A stretch of DNA of 64,000 nt, taken from Evansella vedderi. GTDB lineage: Bacteria > Bacillota > Bacilli > Bacillales > Salisediminibacteriaceae. Below, in pieces: positions 1-7,722 of this stretch. Within the stretch, counting starts at the first letter, position 1. Every line of letters starts with the position of its first letter. The stretch is taken from assembly GCF_030813435.1 (NCBI RefSeq), contig NZ_JAUSUG010000019.1, positions 1 to 64,000 on the forward strand, written 5' to 3'. The notes below the pieces were generated by a model. That model was given only the letters and a program-made list of their open reading frames with translations, did no database searches and was not told where the DNA came from. The translations under genes and the position numbers were made by a program.

Positions 1-125
1 TTTAAAAATTCATTGACGGGATATTCGATCGGTCGTATAAATACGACGTTCATATCCCACTTCGCTTGGCTTTTTGTTTAGTTTTCAAAGGTCAAAATGT
101 CAATTTGTTGTTTTAGCGACAACTC
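1..125 (-). other. Leader of a ribosomal RNA operon (16S gene lies beyond the left edge)
   Basis: Read on the minus strand, this stretch carries TTTGAAAACTAAACAAA followed by AGCCAAGC. Such a block is known from the leader and spacer regions of Bacillaceae rrn operons, where it includes the boxA-like antitermination sequence. It directly follows two tandem consensus promoters that point left. The start of 16S rRNA itself is not visible, so the assignment rests on the leader motif and promoter layout. Confidence 0.65.
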
Positions 126-129
126 TTAT

Positions 130-158
130 ATTATATCAGGATAACATTTTGTTGTCAA
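130..158 (-). promoter_or_regulatory. Consensus sigma-A promoter (rrn P2-like)
   Basis: On the minus strand TTGACA (153-158) is followed by exactly 17 bases and TATAAT (130-135). This is a perfect match to the housekeeping consensus and it points out of the window. It is the downstream member of a tandem pair, as is typical of Bacillus rrn operons. Confidence 0.8.
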
Positions 159-190
159 CAACTTTTTTTATTTCCTTTGCGACAAAATCT

Positions 191-219
191 ATTATATCAA
201 ATGATCTGGTTCTGCGCAA
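191..219 (-). promoter_or_regulatory. Second tandem sigma-A promoter (rrn P1-like)
   Basis: On the minus strand TTGCGC (214-219), 17 bases, then TATAAT (191-196). It lies 61 bp upstream of the other promoter. The region from here to about 585 is AT-rich and I see no gene in it. Confidence 0.7.
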
Positions 220-589
220 CTTATTTCTTTTAGCTGAAAGCTAAAAATATAAAATTAATTTATCGCTTTTTAGCGACAAGAATTATCATAACACAAATAA
301 TAACAAACCGCAACATTTTTTTCAAAAGAATTATTTAGTTCCTTTCGTTAACGGCATGAATATACTATAGCACACTTTAGTAATTCCACGCAACTACTTT
401 CTAAAAAAGTTATATAACCGTTAATTGTCCTCACCAACCACATATAATATTCCACAAATTCCGAACTTAAAAACATTCAATGAACAATTTTCTCAAGAGT
501 TTTATCGTAAAATCAGAAGATTACCCAAAATTCATTTTCGTCTTAAATTGCTATTCCTAAACCTTTAACCTAAAAAGTCTTATATAAGC

Positions 590-622
590 AAAAAAACAAG
601 TTTCAAGGAGAAACTTGTTTTA
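590..622 (-). terminator. Rho-independent terminator of the two-gene operon at 629-1229
   Basis: The minus strand forms a stem AAAACAAGTTTC / GAAACTTGTTTT with a 5-base loop, followed by more T residues. It begins a few bases after the stop of the 83-residue ORF. Confidence 0.8.
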
Positions 623-628
623 GTAATA

Positions 629-880
629 TCAAAATTGTTCCGGAAACTCTTGCTGAGCACGATAAAGTAATTCTATCATAATCGTTTCATGAACGGCTAA
701 CTGCTCACTTTCCAGAATTCTTTTATATGCCTCCAATTTATTTCCTTCATTAAATAAGCATTTAAATTCTAAAATCTCATTCAGCCATTGTTCATGAAAG
801 GATACATTTCCGTATAGCTCGTCTTTTGTTAACTCAAGTGCAATTTGAGCCATCTCCTTTGCTTCTTCAAGGTCAAACAT
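629..880 (-). CDS. Small hypothetical protein, acidic and helical
   Basis: This is an 83-residue protein rich in Glu and Leu that looks all-helical, with no signal peptide or membrane segment. I do not recognise a family. Its start overlaps the end of the upstream membrane protein gene by 8 bp, and a terminator follows directly, so the two genes form a translationally coupled operon. It may be a cytosolic partner of that membrane protein, but nothing in the sequence states a function. Confidence 0.6.
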   Translation of the reverse strand: MFDLEEAKEMAQIALELTKDELYGNVSFHEQWLNEILEFKCLFNEGNKLEAYKRILESEQLAVHETIMIELLYRAQQEFPEQF

Positions 881-1229
881 TGTAAGTAAATAGGATAAAC
901 TTAAGTAACTCCTCTGCCGTTAAATTTTCACCAGTAATGTCATATAAGGTGTAATTAATTAACCACACGATAAATAATAAGATTGTTGTTCCTGTGAAAT
1001 ATGTAAAAATTAGAAAGATACTAAACCTTGTTTTTAATCGAAACAATTTCATTCTCCCTCTAATTAAACCAATAATGGAATATATAATGAAAGAAAACAA
1101 AATAGCTAGCCCTATTAATGAAACAACCGTTCCCCACATGGCACTTAGAAGGAGATAACTTCCCACTAGTATTAGAATTGTAAAAATGAAGCTAACTATT
1201 AATAAAGAAATAGAACGGATGACCCCCAT
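873..1229 (-). CDS. Small membrane protein of unknown function
   Basis: This 118-residue protein is built mostly of hydrophobic segments, with three or four likely membrane helices and a basic loop (about residues 58-70, GRMKLFRLKTRF) between the second and third. A TTG codon lies immediately upstream, but the ATG at 1229 sits 7 bases after AGGAG and is the better start. It is first in a two-gene operon with the 83-residue ORF. I do not recognise a family. Confidence 0.65.
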   Translation of the reverse strand: MGVIRSISLLIVSFIFTILILVGSYLLLSAMWGTVVSLIGLAILFSFIIYSIIGLIRGRMKLFRLKTRFSIFLIFTYFTGTTILLFIVWLINYTLYDITGENLTAEELLKFILFTYNV

Positions 1230-1338
1230 CAAAAAACTCCTTCGTATTACGTTACAATCTTTTAATCTATTTTACCATTTTTTATCCAAATTTTTCCGAA
1301 ACTATTTCTATTTAGTTGTATAATTAAGATACAAATAA

Positions 1339-1370
1339 GCGCCCATTGATAAATTTTTGCCAATGGACGC
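1339..1370 (-). terminator. Hairpin downstream of the AIM24 gene
   Basis: The arms GCGCCCATTG and CAATGGACGC pair with one mismatch across a 12-base loop. The T-run is better on the plus strand (CCTTTTTG) than on the minus strand (TTATTTGTAT). It lies just past the stop of the minus-strand AIM24 gene, so it most likely ends that transcript. Confidence 0.55.
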
Positions 1371-1381
1371 CTTTTTGTTTA

Positions 1382-2071
1382 TTATTCTTTTGATTGAACA
1401 CCTTCCTCTACCGACTGGACGATGATAAATCCTTCTCCGGAAAACTCCATTTGGAAAGACTCACCACTTCCTCGACCTAGTAAGGTGCGGTAGCTTATAT
1501 CGGTTCTGATTTTAGGCTCTAAATGGCCAGACCAAGCAACAGTAGCCTGTGGGTCTGTCATAACGGGAATCCCCGGGCGAACAAGTAAAGTCAACGGTTC
1601 GTAGTGGGAAGTGATTGCTACCATTCCCCGTCCAGACAGGGTTATATTAAACAATCCCCCGGACATCATCCCAGCTATTTTTTTCATCATCTTAATATCC
1701 CAATCAATTCCTGGCTCAAAAGCTAACAAATCATTTCCATTAACCGTTATAGTATCATTATCTAATTCCAGTATGGAAATTTTTTTACCTTGGTCCGCTA
1801 AATATAATTCTCCATTCCCTTGGGCTTTCATTAATTGAATTCCTTCATTAGTGAAAGCCTTCTTTAGCATGCGGCCAACCCCATGCTCCAATATACCTTC
1901 CCTTTCAAATTTAATTCTTCCATTATATGCGACCATGGAACCCATTTTTGCCCAGACCTTATCTTTCAAATTCACCTCTAGAATTCTTGGCGTTTCTAAC
2001 TCAAAAAACTCCGTACTCCGTTCATTCTGTACCGTCTGCCTTATAAATTCATCAATCGAATATTTACTCAT
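1382..2071 (-). CDS. AIM24 family protein (DUF124 / TIGR00266)
   Basis: This 229-residue cytosolic protein matches the AIM24 beta-strand fold. Visible family traits are the KMGSMVAYNG stretch near residue 45, the GMMSGGLFNITLSGRG block in the middle, a glycine-rich region where the chain binds itself into a trimer in known structures, and a C-terminal HLEPKI.TDISYRTLLGRGSGE segment. The bacterial role is not established. A good AGGAG lies upstream of the ATG. No operon partner is evident, since the NERD gene upstream ends 67 bp away. Confidence 0.85.
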   Translation of the reverse strand: MSKYSIDEFIRQTVQNERSTEFFELETPRILEVNLKDKVWAKMGSMVAYNGRIKFEREGILEHGVGRMLKKAFTNEGIQLMKAQGNGELYLADQGKKISILELDNDTITVNGNDLLAFEPGIDWDIKMMKKIAGMMSGGLFNITLSGRGMVAITSHYEPLTLLVRPGIPVMTDPQATVAWSGHLEPKIRTDISYRTLLGRGSGESFQMEFSGEGFIIVQSVEEGVQSKE

Positions 2072-2138
2072 CTTCCCTACTCCTCTCTTAAATTTACCTG
2101 ATCAATTCTACGTTTAGTTTCAGGAAAAGTTTCATACC

Positions 2139-3125
2139 TTATGGATCTAAAAATGCAAAAGGAATAGTATACACCCGCCATTTATTTTTCCCCTCAAATG
2201 GGAAGTTTAAGGATTTTATTATTCTATTCGCAGTATATCTTGATTTAATGTTTAAAAAAGCCCTTAGTTGTTTGACGGTTATAGTACGTCCATAAATAAG
2301 AGCATAATCTTTTATAGCCTCAATATGAGTAATCTTGGATTCGAAATGACATTGATGATTGCTGCAGGTCCAAATACCTTTACTTCTAATCATAGGAATA
2401 GCCTGGCATTTAGGACAATGAACCCCCTTTTTTAGCTCTTCCTTTTGGATGTTGTATTTAGTTAGTAAATCTGGGATATGGGGAGTATGTTGTTTAAGTA
2501 GACAGCTTGTTAATCCGCGGAGATCTCTTTTGGAGAGCTTTTCATTATGGTGGATCTTTTCATATTGCTTAATTTTTTCATAAATTTGACTACTTTGGAT
2601 TACCTTTTTGGAACATTCATCATAAGTTGGGGATCTGGAAATATGGGTATTGGAATTTGTATTTACAACGTGGGACTCAATAGGAATTTGGGCAAATTTG
2701 TTTTTGCGCAACCATCTATTCAGCTGAACAACCTGATTTTTCACCTGAATGATAGGATCAGCATAGGTTTTCTGATCACCATCGACCCGCTGTACAAGCT
2801 GTTTAATTACATCATCGAAATAAAGCTCCCCTCTCAAATTTTTAGCTTCGAGGTTTAATAGAAAATAAGGTGATACTAGCAAGGTATCCATTTGAAAAAA
2901 ATATTTTCCGTCCGCCGTAAGCCGGAGACCGTGAAAAATGAGATAATCCTCCTCTGGTAAAAAACTCAAAATGTAGTCTAAAGACGCCTCACCTTTTTGT
3001 CCCGATAACCGTTTTCTTAAATCTTCCTCAAGCTTAGCTCTCATTGGATGGTGGTAGGGTAACCTGCGAAGAATAGCTTGAAGTTTACGAATGCTAAGAG
3101 GCATTGTACGGGGTTTTTTAATCAA
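2139..3125 (-). CDS. NERD domain protein with a C-terminal zinc ribbon
   Basis: The 328-residue product has an N-terminal helical stretch, then a nuclease-related (NERD) domain at about residues 38-150. Within it are the GEASLDYIL entry motif, FQMDTLLVS and LEAKNLRG, which correspond to the metal-binding E/D...ExK pattern of the restriction-endonuclease-like fold. A CPKC...C...C zinc ribbon follows near residues 238-263, and the last ~60 residues look like a helix-turn-helix. The start is TTG at 3125, 9 bases after AAGGAG. NERD proteins are suspected DNA-processing enzymes, and the substrate here is unknown. Confidence 0.8.
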   Translation of the reverse strand: MIKKPRTMPLSIRKLQAILRRLPYHHPMRAKLEEDLRKRLSGQKGEASLDYILSFLPEEDYLIFHGLRLTADGKYFFQMDTLLVSPYFLLNLEAKNLRGELYFDDVIKQLVQRVDGDQKTYADPIIQVKNQVVQLNRWLRKNKFAQIPIESHVVNTNSNTHISRSPTYDECSKKVIQSSQIYEKIKQYEKIHHNEKLSKRDLRGLTSCLLKQHTPHIPDLLTKYNIQKEELKKGVHCPKCQAIPMIRSKGIWTCSNHQCHFESKITHIEAIKDYALIYGRTITVKQLRAFLNIKSRYTANRIIKSLNFPFEGKNKWRVYTIPFAFLDP

Positions 3126-3249
3126 AATAACACACTCCTTCTATTTTTTGTTTTAATTCGAGGTTTTAGGTTACGTTTCCTATAGAAATTTCCCCTAATT
3201 GTGAACAAAATTTGTCTTTTTTGAGGATTCCCTATAATTTTAGTTTTTC

Positions 3250-3343
3250 TATGTGCGATTTCGGGCTGTATATGTGCGATAAACTTAGTTCTATGTGCGA
3301 TAACATATTTTCTATGTGCGATTTTCCACCTCCTATGTGCGAT
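3250..3343 (+). repeat. Array 1: five TATGTGCGAT words at exact 21-bp period
   Basis: Identical 10-mers TATGTGCGAT start at 3250, 3271, 3292, 3313 and 3334. The 11-base spacers differ from each other. The array lies between divergently oriented genes (NERD leftward, DUF438 rightward). An ORF of 91 codons crosses it on the minus strand and reads SHI every seven residues. The same DNA word read in another frame at 6298-6391 gives IAH repeats, so I treat this as a DNA-level repeat and not a gene. Confidence 0.85.
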
Positions 3344-3505
3344 TCGATGAAATTAGTCAAAATTCGACCATAAAAGCCAAGTTTCCCGACTGACAATCCC
3401 TCCAACCGATTTTTCACAAAATTCTTGCTGGTGATGCTGGTCACATCCTCAGGCTCAACTCCATGATAAGATTTAGACCAATAGAGGATATAAGGGGGGC
3501 TAGCC

Positions 3506-4747
3506 ATGAGCGAAATGATAAATAATCGTGAAGTGTTAACAACGGAAATAACGGAAAGACAGCAATTGTTAAAGCAAATTCTTAAGGAACTTCACTCTGG
3601 GGTGGATCCTGATGAAGTGAAGAAGCGTTATGATGGAAAAATAGATAAAATTTTGATAAGTGAACTTTCCAAAATGGAGCATGAGCTTATGCAGGAAGAA
3701 GGGATCAGTCCTGAAGAGGTTCGACGAGTTTGTTCGGTCCATACGGAATTTTTCAAGGAAGCTTTCGGGTTTGCTGAGACGAAAAAAGAAAAAACGGAGC
3801 CTCAATACCAGGTTGGTCATCCTGTACACACATTTTTTCTAGAAAATAAAGAAATAGCGAATCTCATCAATAACAGGTTAAAACCACATACGGATCAGTT
3901 TAAAGAAAAGGACAAAAAGGAAACCATCGAAAGCCTGTATACCGATTTAACTGACCTTTTGGAAATCGATAAACATTATAGTCGGAAGGAAAATCTACTC
4001 TTCCCTTATCTCGAAAAATACGGCATTAACGGTCCCTCCAAAATGATGTGGAGTATTGATGACTTTATTCGAGGGGCAATTAAAGACTTGAAAAAGCAGC
4101 TGGAAACTGGTCAATGGACGAAAGAGGAAGTAATCAAGTCCTTACAGTTCATCCATGATGAGGTCCTCCTAATGATTTTTAGAGAAGAAAATATTCTTCT
4201 GCCTATGTCCATAGAGAAACTTACGGAAGACGAGTGGATCAAAATTGCTAATGAGGAGCATGTAATTGGCTATACCTTTATTGATCCTCCTGCAAAGTGG
4301 GAGCCTCGACGTGCAGATTTTTCCGAAGAGGGTATCGTAAAGGATGGGACAATACAACTAGAAACTGGGGTATTGAAGGTGGAACAGCTGGAGCTGATGA
4401 TGAATCATCTTCCTGTAGATATTACGTTTATAGATGAAAATGATGTTGTCCGCTATTTTTCACACGGGAAGGAACGTATTTTTCATCGTACGAAATCAGT
4501 CATTGGTCGAACCGTTCAGAACTGTCACCCGCCGCATAGTGCCCATATTGTAGAGGCATTACTAGACGACTTTAAGTCTGGAAAAAAAGAGTCGGAGGAC
4601 TTTTGGATTCCGTTTAAAGATAAATATGTGTTGATCCGTTACTTTGCTGTTAGGGATGGAGAAGGTACTTACCGTGGCACACTAGAGTTTACGCAAAACA
4701 TAAAGCCTATTCAAGAAATCACCGGAGAAAAACGATTGATGTCATAA
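3506..4747 (+). CDS. DUF438 / hemerythrin-like / PAS domain protein
   Basis: This is a 413-residue soluble protein in three parts. An N-terminal DUF438 domain spans about residues 15-80. A hemerythrin-type HHE domain follows (about 105-235), with HPVHTFFLE and DKHYSRKENLLFPYLE providing candidate His/Glu iron ligands, and HDEVLLMIFREENILLPM closing the bundle. A PAS-like domain ends the protein (about 300-405; DITFIDENDVVRYFSHGK). Proteins of this design are thought to sense or handle O2, NO or redox state through a di-iron centre. AAGGGGGG precedes the ATG. It is the only long plus-strand gene in this part of the window and is monocistronic. Confidence 0.88.
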   Translation: MSEMINNREVLTTEITERQQLLKQILKELHSGVDPDEVKKRYDGKIDKILISELSKMEHELMQEEGISPEEVRRVCSVHTEFFKEAFGFAETKKEKTEPQYQVGHPVHTFFLENKEIANLINNRLKPHTDQFKEKDKKETIESLYTDLTDLLEIDKHYSRKENLLFPYLEKYGINGPSKMMWSIDDFIRGAIKDLKKQLETGQWTKEEVIKSLQFIHDEVLLMIFREENILLPMSIEKLTEDEWIKIANEEHVIGYTFIDPPAKWEPRRADFSEEGIVKDGTIQLETGVLKVEQLELMMNHLPVDITFIDENDVVRYFSHGKERIFHRTKSVIGRTVQNCHPPHSAHIVEALLDDFKSGKKESEDFWIPFKDKYVLIRYFAVRDGEGTYRGTLEFTQNIKPIQEITGEKRLMS

Positions 4748-4757
4748 AAGGAAAGAA

Positions 4758-4791
4758 GGAGTGCCCGTGGTTGGGCACTCCTCATTTTTTT
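4758..4791 (+). terminator. Terminator shared by the convergent DUF438 and clpP genes
   Basis: GGAGTGCCC / GGGCACTCC with a 6-base loop is followed by a T-run on the plus strand. Its right arm reaches the last base before the clpP stop codon, so it can serve both directions. Confidence 0.9.
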
Positions 4792-5366
4792 CCCCCTATA
4801 ATACCATCAATAATCCCATAATCTTTCGCTTCCTTGGCTGATAGGAAATAGTCCCTGTCCGTATCTCGATCTACTTTTTCCAAGGGCTGGCCGGTTCTTT
4901 CTGAAATAATCTCGTTGAGTTTTTCCCGGACCTTGAGAATGCGTCTTGCGGAAATTTCTATGTCGGAAGCCTGCCCACGGGCACCACCTAATGGTTGGTG
5001 GATCATGATCTCGCTGTTCTGGAGAGCGAAACGTTTTCCCTCTGTCCCTGCAAGAAGGAGCATAGCCCCCATGGATGCAGCGATCCCAGTACAAATGGTA
5101 CTAACATCCGGCTTAATAAATTGCATCGTATCGTAGATGGCAAACCCTGCGGAGGTAGAGCCGCCAGGACTATTAATATAAAGAGAAATATCCTTTTCCG
5201 GGTCATCAGCAGCTAAAAATAGTAACTGAGCGACAATACTATTAGCCATATGATCATTGATTTCATCACTGACCATCACAATACGGTCCTTTAACAGCCT
5301 CGAATAAATATCATAGGAACGTTCCCCACGGTTGGATTGCTCAATAACATAAGGAATGGTATTCAT
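4782..5366 (-). CDS. clpP: ATP-dependent Clp protease proteolytic subunit (ClpP family)
   Basis: This 194-residue serine peptidase forms the barrel that degrades proteins fed by Clp ATPases. The catalytic Ser lies in [12 protein letters not shown], His in [10 protein letters not shown] and Asp in DTDRDYF. The length equals a normal ClpP. GGGAGG precedes the ATG. It sits 29 bp behind a sigma factor gene, not beside the genes that normally surround the main clpP, so it may be a second paralogue with a specialised role. That last point is inference. Confidence 0.92.
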   Translation of the reverse strand: MNTIPYVIEQSNRGERSYDIYSRLLKDRIVMVSDEINDHMANSIVAQLLFLAADDPEKDISLYINSPGGSTSAGFAIYDTMQFIKPDVSTICTGIAASMGAMLLLAGTEGKRFALQNSEIMIHQPLGGARGQASDIEISARRILKVREKLNEIISERTGQPLEKVDRDTDRDYFLSAKEAKDYGIIDGIIGGKK

Positions 5367-5395
5367 TTTATTTTACCTCCCACATTCTTTTACAT

Positions 5396-6133
5396 TTATG
5401 CTGCCATGGAGAGGGAACAATTATGGAAGGAGTGTGACTGTACAGATTTGTTCTGTTGCAATAGCAGACTTGGTTCAGATGACGCAGGCTTCAATAAGCT
5501 TGGAATGATTTTTATTAGCTTTGTTGGGTCCTGTTCTTTTAAGCATTTAGCGAGAACCTCAGGCAATATTTCTTCTAGCTCCTTTGTCCACTGCGATTGG
5601 ACCTCCGTTATTGGTGCTAGATCTTCATAGAATTGAGTCTTCAATCTAACCCTTGCCCTTTTTAAAGCAGCTTTCACAGCTGGTTCCGTCATACGAAGGA
5701 TGTGGGCAACTTCTGAAATCTTATATTGAAAGGCTTCCTTCAATGTAAAGACAATTAACTGTTTTGGGGTTAGCTTTTGTACAAGGTCTTGGACCAAGAA
5801 ATTGGTCGCCTCCATATGGAATGCTCTATTCACTATTTGCTGCTCGGAGACCTCACCAATAACTTCTCTAGCCATTTTTCTTGATTGATCTACCCAATGG
5901 TTGTAAGCAATCCTCTTTAGGAGGGCTCCATTCAGTTCTTCCGGTACTTGCCCATATTGCTTTATCGCTTTGTAAATGGATTCCTGAGCTAAGTCTTCAC
6001 CGCTCCATTTATCACGGGATAAAAAATGGCAGTAGCGGATCAATTGCTGATAAAGCTCCTTCATCTGGTTTTGGTTTAAGTTCTCCTGCTCTTGTACATT
6101 ACGGTCACTTTTTTTCGTTATTTTAACAGACAA
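5396..6133 (-). CDS. Sigma-70 family RNA polymerase sigma factor (ECF-like)
   Basis: The protein carries a region 2 core (SGEDLAQESIYKAIKQYGQVP, split by one residue here from its flanks) followed by region 4 (TPKQLIVFTLKEAFQYKISEVA then MTEPAVKAALKRAR), the helix-turn-helix that reads the -35 box. About 75 extra residues follow region 4. The open frame runs to 6181, but the TTG at 6133 lies 8 bases after GGAG and the upstream ATG has no ribosome site, so I chose 245 residues. clpP follows 29 bp downstream, which suggests co-transcription. No anti-sigma gene is visible. Confidence 0.8.
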   Translation of the reverse strand: MSVKITKKSDRNVQEQENLNQNQMKELYQQLIRYCHFLSRDKWSGEDLAQESIYKAIKQYGQVPEELNGALLKRIAYNHWVDQSRKMAREVIGEVSEQQIVNRAFHMEATNFLVQDLVQKLTPKQLIVFTLKEAFQYKISEVAHILRMTEPAVKAALKRARVRLKTQFYEDLAPITEVQSQWTKELEEILPEVLAKCLKEQDPTKLIKIIPSLLKPASSEPSLLLQQNKSVQSHSFHNCSLSMAA

Positions 6134-6297
6134 TCTACTCACTCCTTTGTTCCTCTCACCTCTTAAACGATCGAGAGGCAAAAAAAGATATGGGGAAGGT
6201 TCATTTTTTTATTTAAAAGTGAATTTCTGTAACCTTATTATATGTTTTTAACATTTTATGTTAAACAATTGGCTCTTAATTGGGGGGAGATAATTTA

Positions 6298-6391
6298 TAT
6301 GTGCAATTCTAATGGGGCTATGTGCGATTTTGGCCCCTGTATGTGCTATTTCCACGCTTATATGTGCGATTATTAACCTCCTATGTGCGAT
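6298..6391 (+). repeat. Array 2: five TATGTGCGAT-type words at exact 21-bp period
   Basis: Words start at 6298 (TATGTGCAAT), 6319, 6340 (TATGTGCTAT), 6361 and 6382, again 21 bp apart and in the same orientation as array 1. The last unit of both arrays is preceded by CCTCC. The array lies in the 294-bp gap between the sigma factor and the aldo/keto reductase genes, where I see no gene. Confidence 0.85.
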
Positions 6392-6432
6392 CAGACCATT
6401 TTCGACAAAAAACAACAAAATACCACCAAATA

Positions 6433-6466
6433 AAATACGACTAACTTATAATAAGTTAGCCGTATT
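6433..6466 (-). terminator. Terminator of the aldo/keto reductase gene
   Basis: ATACG-CTAACTTAT pairs with ATAAGTTAG-CGTAT across a very short loop, with TTTTATTT following on the minus strand. It starts 10 bp beyond the stop codon. Confidence 0.8.
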
Positions 6467-6475
6467 CCCAATTGC

Positions 6476-7393
6476 TTAAGGTAATACATTTCCTGCCGAA
6501 CGGTAAAGTTCATACCATTCTTCCCTTGTTAACTCAATACCTGATGCTGCTGCAATAACCTTTAGTCTCTCAGGATTCATCGTTCCAACAACTGGCTGCA
6601 TTTTTGCAGGGTGACGTAAAAGCCAGGCAATAGCTATGGTAGAATCAGTGACTCCGTATTTTTCAGCCATTTCCTGCAATTTAGCATTTACCTCTGGGAA
6701 ATCAGCATTCCCTACAAACGACCCCTTTATCATTCCATATTGGAAAGGTGACCACGGTTGAATGGTAATGTTGTTCAACCGGCAGTATTCCAGTACCCCA
6801 CTGTCACGAACAATGGATGGATCGTTCTGCATATTGACGTTCAAACCTGCATCAATCATTGGTGTATGCATAATACTTAATTGAAGCTGATTAACGATTA
6901 AATCCACATCCAAATATTTTTTCAACAATTCTATTTGCATTGGATTTTGGTTACTAACACCAAAATGACGGACCTTACCACTTTCCTTCAGTTGAGAGAA
7001 AGCTTCCGCAACTTCTTCCGGTTCCATTAGAGCATCTGGGCGGTGAAGAAGTAAAATGTCTATGTAATCGGTCTTTAATCGCTGCAAACTGCCATCTACT
7101 GAATTTAGAATATGCTCCTTAGAAAAATCAAAGAATCCCTTGCGAATACCACATTTCGTTTGGAGTATCATTTTTTCACGAACAGATGGAGTCATTCCCA
7201 CGGCATCGGCAAAAACTTCTTCCGATTTCCCACCCCCATAAATATCTGCGTGGTCAAATAAATGGACCCCAACCTCCAAAGCGGTTTCAATAACATGGGC
7301 TGCCTCTTCATTCGAAAGGCTTGCCATCCGCATGCAGCCTAATGAGATTTCACCAACCTGTAAATCACTGTTACCTAACTTAATTTTCTTCAT
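6476..7393 (-). CDS. Aldo/keto reductase, YdhF type
   Basis: This 305-residue NADPH-dependent oxidoreductase has the (beta/alpha)8 AKR fold. The catalytic tetrad is visible: Asp and Tyr in LFDHADIYGGG, Lys in ILQTKCGIRKG and His in ILLLHRPDAL. The C-terminal VVGTMNPERLK matches the nucleotide-binding loop. It resembles the YdhF subgroup, whose natural substrate is not settled. GGGATT precedes the ATG weakly. It is monocistronic, with its own terminator. Confidence 0.9.
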   Translation of the reverse strand: MKKIKLGNSDLQVGEISLGCMRMASLSNEEAAHVIETALEVGVHLFDHADIYGGGKSEEVFADAVGMTPSVREKMILQTKCGIRKGFFDFSKEHILNSVDGSLQRLKTDYIDILLLHRPDALMEPEEVAEAFSQLKESGKVRHFGVSNQNPMQIELLKKYLDVDLIVNQLQLSIMHTPMIDAGLNVNMQNDPSIVRDSGVLEYCRLNNITIQPWSPFQYGMIKGSFVGNADFPEVNAKLQEMAEKYGVTDSTIAIAWLLRHPAKMQPVVGTMNPERLKVIAAASGIELTREEWYELYRSAGNVLP

Positions 7394-7435
7394 CTAAATG
7401 AATCCCTTTCTATGCCAATTTTTATTTAGGCTAGT

Positions 7436-7490
7436 TTTTCTCTAGATGCCACGCTCGTCGTTGGAGTCGCCGCCTTCCGCTTCTCCAAGC
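7436..7490 (+). repeat. Fragment of an intergenic repeat family
   Basis: The stretch around GTTGGAGTCGCCGCCTTCCG and TCTCCAAGC resembles part of the element remnant at 60270-60395. It lies in the 329-bp gap between the divergent aldo/keto reductase and aspartase genes. Apart from this fragment and the upstream region of the aspartase gene I see nothing else there. Confidence 0.45.
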
Positions 7491-7722
7491 TTATTAAAAG
7501 CTTCACTAACTAAATGATCGGATGCCCCTATTTGTACACCGTTCTCTACTAAATGGCTTAAAAAAGCGGACAACTCCTCTTCTTCTTATTAGCTATCATC
7601 ATAAGATATTGATTTGGCTAAAACAAATTATCTGCTCCGTTACTAGACGAATGTTAACACTCACAATGGAAACAATAAGTACGATATTTTATATACATAT
7701 TATAGATCAAAGGAGAAATATC

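Noticed and set aside
3250-3343. CRISPR-like reading of the 21-bp arrays
   Set aside because: The repeat word is only 10 bp and the spacers 11 bp, much shorter than any CRISPR, with no cas genes.
3232-3507. 91-codon minus-strand ORF with SHI repeated every seven residues
   Set aside because: It overlaps the 21-bp DNA word array and the start of the DUF438 gene, has no recognisable family, and the same DNA word in the second array is read in a different frame. It is better explained as a DNA repeat.
7522-7722. N-terminal extension of the aspartase/fumarase frame
   Set aside because: The 67 extra residues are unlike any family member, and the ATG at 7723 has AAAGGAG and matches the normal start.
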